DNA from: Gymnogyps californianus | Lineage: Eukaryota > Chordata > Aves > Accipitriformes > Cathartidae | Reading direction: 5' to 3' | Length of the DNA: 64,000 nucleotides | Assembly (NCBI RefSeq): GCF_018139145.2 | Contig: NC_059478.1 | Span: 9,796,001-9,860,000, forward strand | Shown here: positions 11,701-24,966 of the stretch, in pieces | Layout of the letters: each line of letters opens with the position of its first letter | Numbering within the stretch: position 1 is the first letter of the stretch | Made by a program: the position numbers and the translations under genes | The notes under the pieces: model-generated | What the model saw: the letters and a program-made list of their open reading frames with translations, nothing else | Told to the model about the DNA's origin: nothing | The model's database searches: none

Positions 11701-14700
11701 AATCATTAAGTGTATTGTATTTTCATAAAGAACAACTGTAGAATGTGTCAGAAAGAAAATAAAGAGGAAAATTATGTTATAGAAATATCTACCAAGTAAA
11801 GCAAGCTCAAATATGTGTTGAATCAGCAGTAATATCAAACACAATAACAAAATAGTTATCAAACATGGAACTAGTATAGTTATTGGTTTTGCATCTTAAT
11901 TACGTGTATTAAAAAAAGCAACCTGCCTAATTACATATGTTTTCCCATAAAATGTATATTTGCTTAGGAGTCTGCAAGGTAAGTCCATGTTCATTACTGG
12001 TTAGTATTAAACCACATCAGCATTGGTAGGTGCTTTCCTAACACTAAAGAGCCAGTTCTTGCACCAGGTGGCTATTCCGTATATACATACCCACTACCTG
12101 CCTGCCATCTTGAAAAATGTATCCAAAAGATGCTTTCTGAATGTGCTGAGGGATGAAAGTGTTCATAAAATGTGTGTGATTCCTAAGTCAGTATGTATAG
12201 AGGTATCAGAAGACGAGCCTGGACAAGATCAAGGGGAAAATAGCCTCTACGTGAAGATAACTGAAGGAGGGAAAATGTGGGTGCACAGAAAGTGGGTTTG
12301 TCCTCACAGTTTTACTCGCTTCTAGGGAAATGGAGTTAGCATGGAAGAGTATGTGTGAAATGAATGTGCTGAGTGAACAGAGTGAATTTATACTGTTGGT
12401 GTGAACTGATTGCCATGATATTTTTTTGAAAGGCTGATGCCTTCGGATTAGACTGAAATGGAAAACTGACTCTATTCAATTATCCCCTTGAGGTAGTTGA
12501 GGGCTGAATCTCAATCCAATTACTTGTTTCTTCAACCAGGAGCCCTTTCTTATTCTCAGTAGTCCCTCTGTCTTCAGAGAAGTTATTGATGTTCTCATAC
12601 ACTAGAAAGATTTATTTTATTTTTCATGAACTTTACATCACAGTGAAAGATTTGACAGGAACAGAGCTATAGAAATTAGTGTAAAGTGTAGGTATTTGTT
12701 TTGTGAATGCTTTGCCCAGTGACATGTGAGAGCCTTGGAACTGTTACTTTCACTCAAATTTTCCTCTTCATAGTTAGGTGATGGTAGATGCAGTGAGCGT
12801 AAAGCCTTCATATGTAATTATTATTTTTTGAGTTATGAAGTTTACTCCTACTACATTTTCAAGGCGCATTTTACAATGTAATACTCTGTAGCTTTTACAG
12901 AGGCTAACAAAAGAAAAGGGAGTTCTCGCAAGACCAATAATCACCTACTTCCTCAATTCCGCATTTGTTTGAGAATACAAATTTTGTGGTTTTTTATTTA
13001 AAGGAAAAGGACATGGATTTCACACCTGATTTTTTTTTTTTACAGTTAAATTTAAAAGTTTTTTACCAGATCTGTACAGCAGTTAACCTAGTTATATCAC
13101 TCTGCAAATCAGCAATGTAACGTTTTGTGGTGAAACAACAGTTACATTTTGCTATTGAGAAGGTGGAGTTGTAATTTGCGTTTGCAGGATCATTTACACT
13201 AGTAAATGGTATCACTGCTCTTTTTGCATTGTCAAAATGAGGTTGCAGAGTACCACACCAATTCACTGGTGTGTTTTTGAAGTTCCCAGTGATGACAGCA
13301 CAGGATTCCTTTGGGCCCATATGAACCTTGTAACTGGAGTTTCTCTTTTGTTGGCATTGATTAAATCTTAACTGCCACTCAACCTCTTTTTAAATTACCA
13401 TTAGATAGAGTTTAAATGCCTGTAACTCACAGGGCTTAAAAACCACAATAATCTAAGAATCAGGTGGGGAAGAAGAAATATGACTTGACCAAGCAAACAT
13501 GAAAGACTTTCACAGAAAACACAATACCAATATAAATATATGCAGCTTTACTGAAGCTATTTCCATACCAGCAAACTGTGCCCCCCCTCTTTTATTCTAA
13601 TGATTTCCCTGTATGCAGATTCTGTTCTGCAAAACTCCAGAACTTAAACATGAAGGTACTTGTATGTAATGAGCAATAAGTGTGACTGTTAATACTTATA
13701 TTTTTGTTCAAGGAACATAAAATTAAGTTTACTGTGAAAAACCTTAAGATTGTCTTTGTTGTACTTACCCATCTAGCTAGGGCACATGCAGTGCATGTGA
13801 GAACAGAATAATGCTGGCATGAGGTATATTTATTTGCCATTTCTGCATCTCACTGAACTTCCTAGCAGTCGTATAGATTAGTGTTTTCAGGATCTGGAGA
13901 TGTATGTGTGAATACCTAAATAACTTGCAGCCATTTAAAATTTGAGTTGGACTCAAGACCAAATGTTAAGTCTGATACTGACACTAGCTTTTAAAGCAGA
14001 TATAAAAAACCTTAGGGAGTCATGCATGGAGGTGGTTTTCCCAGGTGGTGCCAAGAAGAATATATTATTTCAAAAGAAAAAAAAAAAGATATAGAAAAGC
14101 CAGTAAAGTTACAATCAAATAATGTGCAGAGGTGACTAGTTTCAATAATATTCTAGGCTGCATTAAGCTTTTAACTTATGGCAGAAAAGCTACTGAAAGA
14201 GCTTAAAAAACCAAACCAAAACCCCACCAAGCTTGGGGCTAGAGGCCTGAAATCACCAATGGATTTTGAAGTGTTATGAGCAGCTGAGAGACAGTTTCCT
14301 ATGGTACTCATGGAAGCAATAAGTTTGGTATCTTATTAGAAGAGTTGTGGTGGTGGTTTCCTTCAAAGACATGAAAAATGTAGTTGTATTCAAAGTGGGA
14401 AACAAGTTTTAGGGAGGCAACACAATAATATTACCATTTTAATATCAACTGTTCAAATTTATTAGAAATATTTAACACACCTGAATATCCTCCTGTAAGT
14501 AGATCTGTATTTTGAGCCCATGCAGATCTTTGCTAAGTCCATGCAGTTGTTTTATAGATCCCATTGTTCATTTCATGGAACCTTGCGTAGTATTGAAATA
14601 ATACCATCCAAGTCAAATAAGCATGTCTAGCAAAATCAGGGCATTGTTTTGTACTCTACTTAGTGCAGCTATAATTAGAATATAATCTTTAACTAGATTA

Positions 14701-14950
14701 ATGAGACGGCCACAACAAAAATGAATGAACTATGGCCGGTTCTGCTACTCTGTCAAGATCTCCTTTAGCGGAGGAGTTGCTGATTCAATATGCTGATTCT
14801 CAGACAGTTTCATTACTTGAGAAAGGGACTCTGAAAATGTCTTAAGAATAAAGTTTACAGGGGATTATTAATAAAATCAATTTAGTTTTAATCAAGGTGC
14901 TTTCCTGTTTTGGAGATTTCTGTCTCTTTTATTAACATAAATCCCATTTA
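8737..14950. other. AT-rich non-coding stretch
   Basis: No gene is recognised. It contains a T12 run followed by ACAG at 13030-13045, A-rich runs near 14073, and a consensus-matching splice-donor sequence AAG|GTAAGT at 11976-11984 with no clear exon. A minus-strand open stretch of about 106 codons (about 13063-13380) reads smoothly, but it has no family match and no good splice sites. The bases at 9037-9068 faintly resemble another ancient palindromic repeat arm. Confidence 0.75.
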
Positions 14951-15011
14951 AATCAGCCCAAAGCTGACAGAAGTCAAAAGGAATTTTATTAATCCAGAGT
15001 TTTAGTTGATT
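14951..15011. repeat. Possible ancient palindromic repeat arm
   Basis: The order AATCAGCCCAAAGCTGACAG, then AGTCAAAAGGAATTTT, resembles the 'gatc-ccaaagccc-gaagtcaatgg' type of old amniote palindromic repeats, the same general class as the element at about 26.02 kb. Divergence is large, so the call is tentative. Confidence 0.35.
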
Positions 15012-17259
15012 TCTGTAATACCAAGATTTTTCACAAATAGTTTCTCCCCTTCAGAGGGAACTCTGACCCAGTCCAAGAATTGTAAATGAGCTCTGGTATC
15101 TACTAGACTTTGTGTGTTTCAGTTCTGTACTTTCTGTAAGTGATTGTCATCCTGTGGGAAGCAGATCCATAGGATAGGTGTTCAGTCTTTTGGGAATTAA
15201 TGATAAGCTTGTTCAGCTTGCAACTTCAGTAGTAGATCACTAAGCATTTGCACCAAAAATACTTAAAGGTTTATTTAATCAAAAGTATTAAACTTTTATG
15301 CAGGACTTAATATTGTAAGATGGTGTAAGAAATGCTTAGCTGTGCATTTTGAATGTTTCTGTAATCCTGGACTGTCTGGAATTGCTGTGAGCATATTGAA
15401 TCATAATAGGAAAGTGTGGTAATGGAAATATGATGAGAGTATTGTGATGTTAGTCAGCTTTCTTCCTGAGATGAAAGATCTCTTAGTAGTAGGGGAAGTA
15501 GATTTTGAAGACACTGAATAAGTGAAGACTCTTTAATTTCTTCCTTGCATAAAATTACTAGAATGTTTCTTAATACATGAAAAGAGAAAGGCAAAGTTCG
15601 GGGGAATGATTCACACAGTGTTGGTAACAAACATTTATTTCTCTTTAATCTTTTCAGCAAACACATGAATCCATGCTTACCCTGATTTCAGACTGTTTCT
15701 AGAGTACGCACATTTGTCTCTAGCCAATTTTTCTGAGTCCGTCAATCCCTTTTATAATATTGACTGTTGCATAAAGGTACCTTAATATAATCAAAACAGT
15801 TGAAAGCTACATTTCTTAGAACACTTAAATTCTCAGAAACGAACAAAAATCATTGTTCTGAACTGCCTGCTGCCTATTTCACTGTCTTAAGTAGATTGAG
15901 GAGAAAGTAGATAATAAAAATGTATCCTTAGTTGTATTCATATTTTTTAAACTTAAGTTGGAAAAATTGGAGGTTTTTCATAGGATTTGTAAACATACCA
16001 GAAAATAATTTTATAAACACTTACTGCTGTTTCTACACTGATATATTTGAGGCCAATCCCTTATTTCATCCCTTATTCTTCCTCTGCTCCTAGTTTTTTC
16101 TCTTCCTGCATTTGTGTAACACACAACGAACAGTGAAGCATTCTACTTTCAGACCGTTTTAAGTCGTACAATTTTCTTTGTATGTTCTTTTATAATGCCA
16201 AATGACCTCTTAAAACTGTCATTTGACTGATACTGGCCACCTGTAGGCAGACAGCCAATCTGATTATATGTCCTAGCTGAAAGTAAAATTGATTCCATCT
16301 GAAAACATGATAAACCACCACTCTTTTAAACCTGCCACAAGGTAAAATTTGTTATTGTTGCCTTGGTTAATTTAATACTATTGTTTAAATTATCACTACT
16401 CTTTAAATTAGCCACCACCTTTTGAAAAAGCAGTTAGGATTTCCTTTTGGATAGTTTGAAGTGTCTCTTTCCTTTGTTCCAAAATAGGGATAGTACAAAC
16501 CATCAAATTCATTAAACAAAACCACTTCCTACTGAATTTACATGAGAATATAAATAAATCTTCATTTTCCTGCATAATAATCTGATTGTTAAGTGAATAA
16601 TTATTTATCCTTTGCACTTATGGTTTAGCACAGCTTAGAAACTAGATTATTGATGAGGAAAGATAAGATAATGTAATTGCCCTTAAAACACAAATGAAAT
16701 CCTTTAGGACTTATTCAGTAAGTGAGATTACCTAATGAATGATTTGAGGGAATGAAAGTTGATGCTTTTTGCATTAAATTCGTCGTGTAACAACACTTTT
16801 TGTGCGGTAGATCATATTATCAACAAAAACTGCTAGATGGACTGAATTTAACAATTTTATTAGTAGTATTATGTATTCTGAATGGCCTAGGGTCAGTTCT
16901 TTATAATGAGCAGTGGTGACTGGAATGTATTTTGCATAATTTTGCATTAGTCTTTAATAGTTTCGCTTTATGTTCTTTTACAGTCAAAAAATTAAACTCA
17001 TTTGGCTGAACAAATGTCGAGTTAGTTTTATAGACTTACGGAGAGAATTGTACAATGGGTGTTGAAGTGTTAATTGCTAATAAACCTTGAACAATAGGAG
17101 ATACTTAGCTCTGAATACTATCTTTTTCTGATAATAAAACGATGCTGAGGGAAGCAAATGCTTTAGGTTCAGGGTGTTTATGTAAGGAATACAGAGTTAA
17201 TTTAGATTTTGAGAATATGTCTTGGCTGTTGCAATAGCAGAGTACTCTCTGTAGAGGAG

Positions 17260-17280
17260 AGTTAGCTTAGTAAGCTAACT
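17260..17280. repeat. 10-bp inverted repeat with 1-nt loop
   Basis: AGTTAGCTTA and TAAGCTAACT face each other around a single G. A second, shorter inverted repeat (ACTCTC/GAGAGT) lies immediately upstream, so the region could form two adjacent small hairpins. No terminator or RNA gene is implied. Confidence 0.75.
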
Positions 17281-17766
17281 TAGTCTAAGAGTGTTATATT
17301 GGTCTTATAAAAACTACCTTATGCTATTACACTGTCATCCCTTCACAGCCTCCTCAGAAATCAAATGCAACCAGCAATTATATAAACACTAACAGACCAA
17401 TTACATGCTCAGTAAGATTGGAGCATCCGTGTCTTAGCAGTTTCTATAGAGAGCAAAGCAGGGCAAATAATTTACCAAAAGAGCATCTTCTCTTGATGTC
17501 ATAAGGTGTATACGTATAACTTGTTTTGCAGAGACCTGTGTTTGAGAGAATCAAAATAAATTGTCTGGTAAGAACCATGCATCTCTCATTGATCCATACG
17601 ATCTGAAGTAAGTCCCTTAAGCCAGATAAATCAGTGGGATGAGTTGGAAAGAGATATGGTAGAGATATTTCAGCCTCAGTGAGAAATTTAAGAGCTTGTT
17701 TTTCTTTGTTTTTCTCCTCTCTGAGCTCTCATTTCATATTTTTTCTTTATAATGATTCTTTTAAAG

Positions 17767-17807
17767 TTTTGTACATTTGCAGAGGGGTTTTGTACATTGC
17801 AGAGGGG
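17767..17807 (+). repeat. 20/21-bp tandem duplication
   Basis: Two back-to-back copies (17767-17787 and 17788-17807) of a unit beginning TTTTGTACATT and ending GCAGAGGGG differ only by one T. The near identity indicates a recent slippage duplication. Confidence 0.9.
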
Positions 17808-20800
17808 TTGATTCATCCTATGCAAAACTATCATTAGCAGATAATGTTTTATTTTACTATCAAGAACCTGTAATTCCTACTGAATTATGCTCTGTTGTCT
17901 GCTGACTGCTGTGTTCTACTGCTGATCTGTGGACACAAGGTATACCTTGATAATTTGTAATTCACAGGACTTTATGATATTGATTTTAGCCTTTTTTTTC
18001 TTTATAACCTGCAATTTGTTGAAATGATGGAACTGCATTTTTTTCTACTGTTTTAAATGTGCATTGTAATTTTCCCCAAATGGTAAAATTAAAAAAAAAA
18101 GTTGATTTTTATATAACATTCTGCAAAAAATTAAGCTTCCCCCATGCACAGTATTCAGGTACATTTTGTTTTTCCAAGGCAGAAAAATTAAATGAGAATT
18201 TTATATGAAAGTAAATTGACATATCAAACCTGTTAAGTTACTGCTGATTTGATACTAATAAAAAATTAAGTGTCCTTTTTGAGAAATGTAAGGTTTGGAT
18301 TTTTCTTTAAAGGGGGACTGGGAAATTTCAAAGCAACTATTCTGGCTTGACAGAGAATCTCAGAAGAGTAGGTTTGCTGCAAATTAAAGACAAACAAAAC
18401 GTCCATTTACCTTGCAAAATGTTCTAACTCATTATATTTTGGGATTCAGCCTAATGTTTTTACAAATTAAAATGATGAACTCGTATCAAAGTAAAGGGAA
18501 ATAAAAAGGTTAATTGTAATGTGTATTCCTGTTTCTTCTTTTATAAACAATTTATTACAGGGCTACTTCTGTGTCAAAAGTGAATCTTGAATGTCTATAT
18601 ATTAGCCTTTGAAAAACTGCAATCATTGATAAGTCATATTGTTCATTATAAAAATGAAGAGTTTTTAATTTGAAAAATTGCAAAGAGACTTCCTAGGAGT
18701 TATGAAATGAATCTTAATGCTCTTATTGTGGGAATCAGCAGCATTGCTTTTGATGCATATCATTAATAACAAAAAGCCTCATTCCAGTTATTAAAATACT
18801 CTCACATATTCTGTACTGATCATTTTTGAGTTTTTACAGTTTGTTGCTTGCATTACTCCCCAGCGACATTATATGTGTAGATTGTTCTCCAAGTATGTAC
18901 AACTGAATAATAATATTAAAATCTCATAACTTCCTTTGAGTGCACTGTAGAATTAGAAAAGGAAAACAGTTTTAAACCTTTAATATAATGAAAAATTATA
19001 TTGGGGCTTTAATATTGTTTTGCTTATGCTTCAGTTATTGCTTTCATTAAAGTTTTAATTTCCAGAGATATTGCTTTGATAAAATTAAGTAAACATCTTT
19101 GGTTAGTATCTGTGTACACACTGAAAATTATGTGCCTTTTCCCCCTCATTTATTGCCATCTACTCTCCATTATAATTACTTTCCCTAATATACACATATA
19201 ATGCAGCGAGATTGCATGAAAATAATTCATCTATAATCAATGAAAAATGTGTGAGGACGAAGATTATAATCTTCAAAATCAAGCACTACAGTAAAAGAAC
19301 AGCAGGTTAGATCTTTATTTTTTTCATAGTAATGCTCTGTTTGTTCCATTGATATAAGTACAAGTATTAAAATACATTGGATGGGGAGAATACTTACCTG
19401 TTAGAGTGTTTACTATACTTTTAAAGAATTCTGTAATTTACTGATTACAATTATGTTGTAAGATAGCTGTGAATTATTAGCCTAAGTGATGCAGATGGGA
19501 TTACTGAAACCAGAAGAGGTTGGATCAAAACCTCAGTTCGATGAAGTCCGTGGGGTGTTACATCAATGGATGTAACTACCAGAAACACAGAGTAATTGAA
19601 AGGGAAAAGCTGTCTCCCTAATATATTTTTTTTAAATAGTAACCTCAACCACAGGAGTTAACCATGGATTATCAGTTTGCATCCAGATTATATAATTTCA
19701 ATTACTTCTAAACCAACTCATTACAGTAGTGTTACCCGCATTTTTATATGTGTGTAGATAGCTAGATAAATAAAAACACGGAGGCTCGTGATGTAAATCT
19801 TCATTCTCAGATTGCCATATACAGGACAGGAACTGCAAATGGGCTGCATTCTGGCGCAGGGATGTACACGTGTACATATGTACTAATATTAGGTCTTTGA
19901 AACGTTGGTTACCTGATGAGGGAGGCATTAGTAGTGATGTGTGTGAAAGCCCTTTACTGTGTCCCTGAGATCTACAGTCCTGGAAGGCTGAATCCTGTGA
20001 GCTTTTCTCACCTTATTTTTTGTTAATTCTCTGTTTGTTGAGGCACTTAAGCAGTTGTCTAGCAGTTCTAGACTGAATCTTTCCACTTCGATAAATTGGA
20101 TTTTTTCCACCTTTAGCTACAGTGGCACCCTTTTATACCTTCTTCTGAAGCAGCTGCTGCTGTGTGTTGGCCTTTTGGTCAGCAAGGTTGAATTATTGTC
20201 TACAATTTTACTATTTGGAGCTAAATGTTAGGAAGCATAAGGCTAACCAAAATATGAGGGTCAATGGAAAATAAAGCCTCTTCCTAACTTTAGTTGTTTC
20301 TATGAAAATAGGAAACTATGAAAAAAATGTCCTCTTTCTTGAGGAGCCCACATATAAACAACAAATGAAACTTCTAGTTTTTTCCTCTGTCCTATTGCTA
20401 TTACTTTGATATCAGCAGTTGTAGAAGTCTCAGTGTTCTGACCAAAAATTATGTTCTATCCACCAGTAGTAATTTCTGCATCTTTAACTTTCCACTGCTG
20501 TTATCAGTCTCCTGTAATTTTTCAATTTCAGTGGGGGTCACCGTGGCCTGGATGACATCCAACTCACTACAAAAATCGGCCAAATTCTTTTTGTGTCTGA
20601 CTAGTTTGATAAGCTGCCAAAGTCTTTACTTTCTGCATGTGTGCAGGTAAATACAGCTACACCTACCTCATGGTTTGCAAAGGCTTGCAGAGAAATCGCT
20701 ATTTTGATGCTTCAGTTCACATCTTCATTGTGTACAGGAAATACTGCTGATTCCCTGTAAGAATTCTGACAAGCTACTGTGGTAGCTGTGTGAAAATCTG

Positions 20801-23800
20801 TGGTTGATTGACATGGTCAGCCAAAATGATAATTTGTTTTATTTTATCTCATTTCAAGTCCACTTATTTCAGTGAGGCACGTGACTGAGAATTAATATAT
20901 TTGGGTGTATTTACTCCTTTGCCATTAACTTTCTGTGTGATCGTGGGGTAGTAATGCATTTTACTGAGTCTCAATTTTCTGGTTAGTAATATGGTACGCT
21001 TTCCTTAGCTAGTGTCTTCTTACAAAAATAACATCTAAATTCAGTTTTTATAAACTTTCATCAATTTGTGAAACATGCGCTGAATTTTTATATGGCATAT
21101 TGTGCATACCTCTGTTGATAAAATGCGAAACTCCAGGAGCACTTCCTATGTGCAAATGGAGATTGGTTCAGCAAGCGTTAGTGACTCAGTTATGGACTGA
21201 GGCCAGGTCCTGTCCTGATCTCACTCTTTTGGCTTACTTTCTCCAAGGATTATGCAAATGCAGCGATCTGGCACATCTGGGGAAGAAGAGCTGCTCCAGA
21301 GTTGGTGCAAAGGCTGGAGCCATTGCTGCATTCTGTGCAAGGAATACCATGGGCAGAAAAATAATACAAATAGTAAATTAGCTTATTGAATTAAAGAAAT
21401 AAGTTATGATTTACTTTCATTGGAATTATCTGACATACAGTTGTATGTACTTGAAAAGGTTTATTTTTTTTTAGAGGAGAAATGTTTTAACTGTCTCATA
21501 TTGTGGGTGTTTAAGTAAATGCTGAACAGTGCTTTCCAAAAGGAAAAGTGATTCATATCTGATCAACTTAACTGTGGGAAGCTAGTGACCAATGTATGTG
21601 GCATGAGTGAGGTGGAAAGAGTTCAGATAATCCCGAATAATAGTTTTAGTCCCCAGTAAAAGACTTCTTTGTATTGTGTGGTGTTGCTTATAAAGAGTAA
21701 AGCAATGGCCATATTATTTATGAAGATATAATGATGGAGCATGTGAGGAAAAAAGTAGTTGACTCTGTTTTGGTCAATCGTTACATGCATGATTGATTTA
21801 GTCAATCACTTTTTGCCATAAACCTCCTATTATTATGATAATACTTCTTCTGAGAAATGATAAAACAGCATTCTTGCAAGCACCCGTATGAGCTGATCTT
21901 CAGGGCATGTTGAGTTGCAGGTATCCTCAACGTTGTGCTATTTCTATGCTTAATCTTTATGTGAATTTAATTACAGCATTGACCAAATACATTTTAATGG
22001 TACAAGCTGGCTGGTGTTTAGAGCAAAATGTGTGTGTGCCATAAAGACATCTTAAGATCCTTTCATTTCTTCTTAATGAAGATTAAGACAGTATCAGATA
22101 TGTGGAAGTGCAGCTGAAGGAGTGAAAGAGGCAAGGAACTTAGTATTTGTAAAGGAATGAGTGGATAAGATTTAATCTAGTAAGCTCCTTGCAAAGCGGA
22201 TATGATTTAATTTTTTACCAATTGTGTTCACAGTGAAGAACTAAAATAATTATGGTGCAATAAAGCTTAACATTTACTCTGGTTTCATTTTTTAAAACTT
22301 CTCTTTAAATTTCATGATCACACCTGTTCTTTTTTGCAGAAAGAAAGGCTGGCGTTCTCTGGCATGGGCTTTAATGAGCTAAAGAAATCAGTGTGATGCT
22401 GGGAAGTAAAGAAACTGAAACAGTGAATCGATCCTTACTTTTTGGTGACTTAAGACTAGGTTTTCATTGCGGTCACGAGAGTGAGGGGTAAATTATCTTG
22501 TATGGAAATCCACGGTACATGACTAGTGATACCAGTAGCTAAGTTAAACTGAAACATCCTGATTTAAACTGGTTATCATATACTAAGTGTATAGTCAGAG
22601 TGTTTGGGGGGGCAGTGCCATGGGAAGTCCATTATCAACGGAGATGAATATGCCCATGATACTGAAAATTACAATTCTCTCTGTTATGCCAGTTTTGACC
22701 CTTGATGCTACTTCTCACTTGCATGACAACAGACATGCCCTGAGAAAGTTTAGTGCAGCATCTGAGGGTCTGTCTGCTTTGACACTGTGTAGCGGCTGGA
22801 GGCGCTTAGTGGTGACATGAATGGTAGAAGATTATATTCTTCTGAGCATGTTTAATCTACAGCAAAACACTGTCTCTCTGATTACATTTCTACATTAGCA
22901 ACATCCAGTTGATCCTGTAGTTATGGTTACTGTGTTTTATTAAATGTAGGAACTAATTTGGTTCAGAAAAATATTCACACCAGTTTATATCATGTTGAAA
23001 GAACCAGTGTATGATAAATCACCCTGTATTAATCACTTAGCAAAAAGAGAAAAAGAAACTTGGTGCAAGCTGTATGGAAAAGTACTCTCAAATACATGAT
23101 TTTAAGGGGGATGTTATTCAAGAGAAATTAAGTGTTTGAGTGGTGTGCCTTTGAGATGGATAGAAATTGCTTCATATATTGGCTGGTTTATAGAGAAAAC
23201 AAACTCAGCTTTCCAGAGGATTCCAAGAGATTAGGAATCCATCTTCCATTCGCAGCTCTTTTATACTTTTTTTGAAAACTAGGTCAAAGTGCTTGCTGCT
23301 ATTACTGTCATTTAATGGGGATTTACTTCAATATTCATCCTAGTGAGCTTTGGAGAAATTTCATTCTAGTCAGTGCAGCAGTGATTCAGATTTATGGCTT
23401 CTCAAATCTTTGGCTGTTGTCTTTATATCACTGGTTGTAAAAATTGAGGATGGTGATATGCAATGATTCTATCAAAAATGTAGAGCACTACAAAAAGGCA
23501 GACTTAGTCCAGTTGTGGGGTTTCTTGAGACATTGATATGGTGGATAGTTTGCTGGTGAACAACAGATGGAATATTTAGCAATCTCCTGCTAATGCATAG
23601 CCATTATTCTAGCAACTGGTCCAAGTTACTTGGTTGAGATTATGAACAAAGGTATTTTTATACTGTTCTCATCTAGATTTGCTGTCCTTCCTAGAGAAGT
23701 CCAGCAGAGCTGCTGGAGGAAAAAATATTGATTTCCCTTATTATGCCTGAGCTCATAGGGTGTGGGGGGGTACTACCTAAACCAGAACCAGATGGTAATG

Positions 23801-24689
23801 TCAAATATTGCAGGGAAAGCTCTAATTATTGTCCCAAATGGAGCTAAAAAGTACAAGATGTTTAATGAAATCCTTGTATCATTTCCTGTTCAATTTGAAA
23901 GAATTTTGGAGCATTCAGGCTAAGCATTTGAATACATGGATGTTTAAATAATATCTAATACTTATGACTGCATGCATTTCTGAGAATTAGCCATTTGCTA
24001 AATGGGCCTCAGGTGTCTTTGGAAATCTCTGCATTTGAACATTGAAGGTCTGCAAACAGATTCTTTAGCATCTAGGATAATCTTATAATGTTAGTTCTTG
24101 CAGTTCCATTGTTAAACCTGTTTGAAATCTGAGTAGAGGCACTACTCATAACCAGGCCCAACTATTTTGAAAGTTTTATGCTGTAAAGTAGGGTCAAGTC
24201 TTATTCCTCTACATTTTGTGAATTTTAATGACATTTTATGGCTGATAAATGCAGTTTTCCATTTTGTACAACAAGTAATCATTATGGCTTTAGTTTTGCC
24301 TCAACCAGTTGAGCTTTACATGATGTTTTTTATTGTTACAACTGGCTATGGTATAGAACAGTTTGTTTCAATTATATTAGCAACATTCTGACTATTTTTC
24401 ACCCATGTGGGTAATGGCAGATACTTTCACTATATATAAAATATAGTTGACTTTGTTTAGTAACTCTTTGGTACAAAAAAGTGTTGATAGAATTCTTAAT
24501 TTCTTGATGTTTAAAAATTTGGCAAAAAGAAAGGAACACTTCAGTGTAAAAGCACAAAATTTCACCTGGTTGTTCAGCTACCTCGTGTATCTTGGATTTG
24601 TTAATTTAATGGTAGTGATAGTTGTATGGTGCCTGTAATCTAATCTGATTGATTAGAATCTAATTGATTCTGCAGTAAAAAAGCAGTCA

Positions 24690-24784
24690 GCTGAGGGAAG
24701 TGATCTTATCAATGTAAATAAATACCTAAAGGGAGAGTGTAAAGAAGACGGACACAGGCTCTTTTTAGTGGTGTCCAGTGACAG
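24690..24784 (+). mobile_element. CR1 LINE 3'-region fragment (piece A)
   Basis: Contains the CR1 3'-region landmarks, in plus orientation, GATCTTATCAATGTAAATAA, AATACCTAAAGGGAGAGTGT and CAGGCTCTTTTTAGTGGTG, then stops abruptly at CCAGTGACAG. In an intact element this part lies downstream of the sequence in the next feature. The piece lacks the ATTCTATG-type 3' end, so it was truncated or interrupted. Confidence 0.85.
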
Positions 24785-24966
24785 TTTTTGGCCCCCTAAT
24801 ACAGCAAAGATATGGAGAAACTGGCATGAGTTCAGTAGAGAGAGCCACCAAAATGGTCAGGGGCAGAAGCAGAGGCCCTGTGGTGAGAAGATGAGGGCAC
24901 AGGGGTTGTTCAACCTGGAGAAGACATGTCTTCTAATGGCAGCCCCCCCAGTACCTACAGGGGTAC
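24785..24966 (+). mobile_element. CR1 LINE fragment (piece B), upstream part of the element
   Basis: The landmarks GGCCCCCTAATACAG, GAGCCACCAAAATGGTCAGG, GGGGTTGTTCAACCTGGAGA and CAGTACCTACAGGGG follow the CR1 order that in intact copies encodes the end of ORF2 and the start of the 3' region. It directly follows piece A, although it should precede it. The copy is diverged and has a C7 run at 24943-24949. Both pieces are in plus orientation. Confidence 0.85.

Larger units (their letters stand above)
15012..24689. other. AT-rich non-coding stretch
   Basis: No gene or full-length mobile element is recognised. It contains small repeats at 17260-17280 and 17767-17807 (listed separately) and several homopolymer runs near 18 kb. 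A minus-strand CAG|GTAAGT donor-consensus match lies at 19392-19400, and there is a short inverted repeat at 24639-24657. About 18.0-19.3 kb is especially AT-rich. Whether any part is a conserved non-coding element cannot be told from one sequence. Confidence 0.75.

Noticed and set aside
13063..13380. About 106 open codons on the minus strand with protein-like composition
   Set aside because: There is no pyrimidine tract or convincing acceptor, the donor-like sequence after it is weak, and no family is recognisable. This length is expected by chance in 64 kb.
20011..20119. Minus-strand open stretch ending in AAG|GTGAGA
   Set aside because: The donor fits, but the upstream AG follows a purine-rich sequence and the reading matches no family, so chance is the simpler explanation.
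22321..22397. Good acceptor (TGTTCTTTTTTGCAG) followed by 18 open codons and TGA on plus
   Set aside because: The single acceptor has no supporting upstream exon, no poly(A) signal close by and no recognisable protein.
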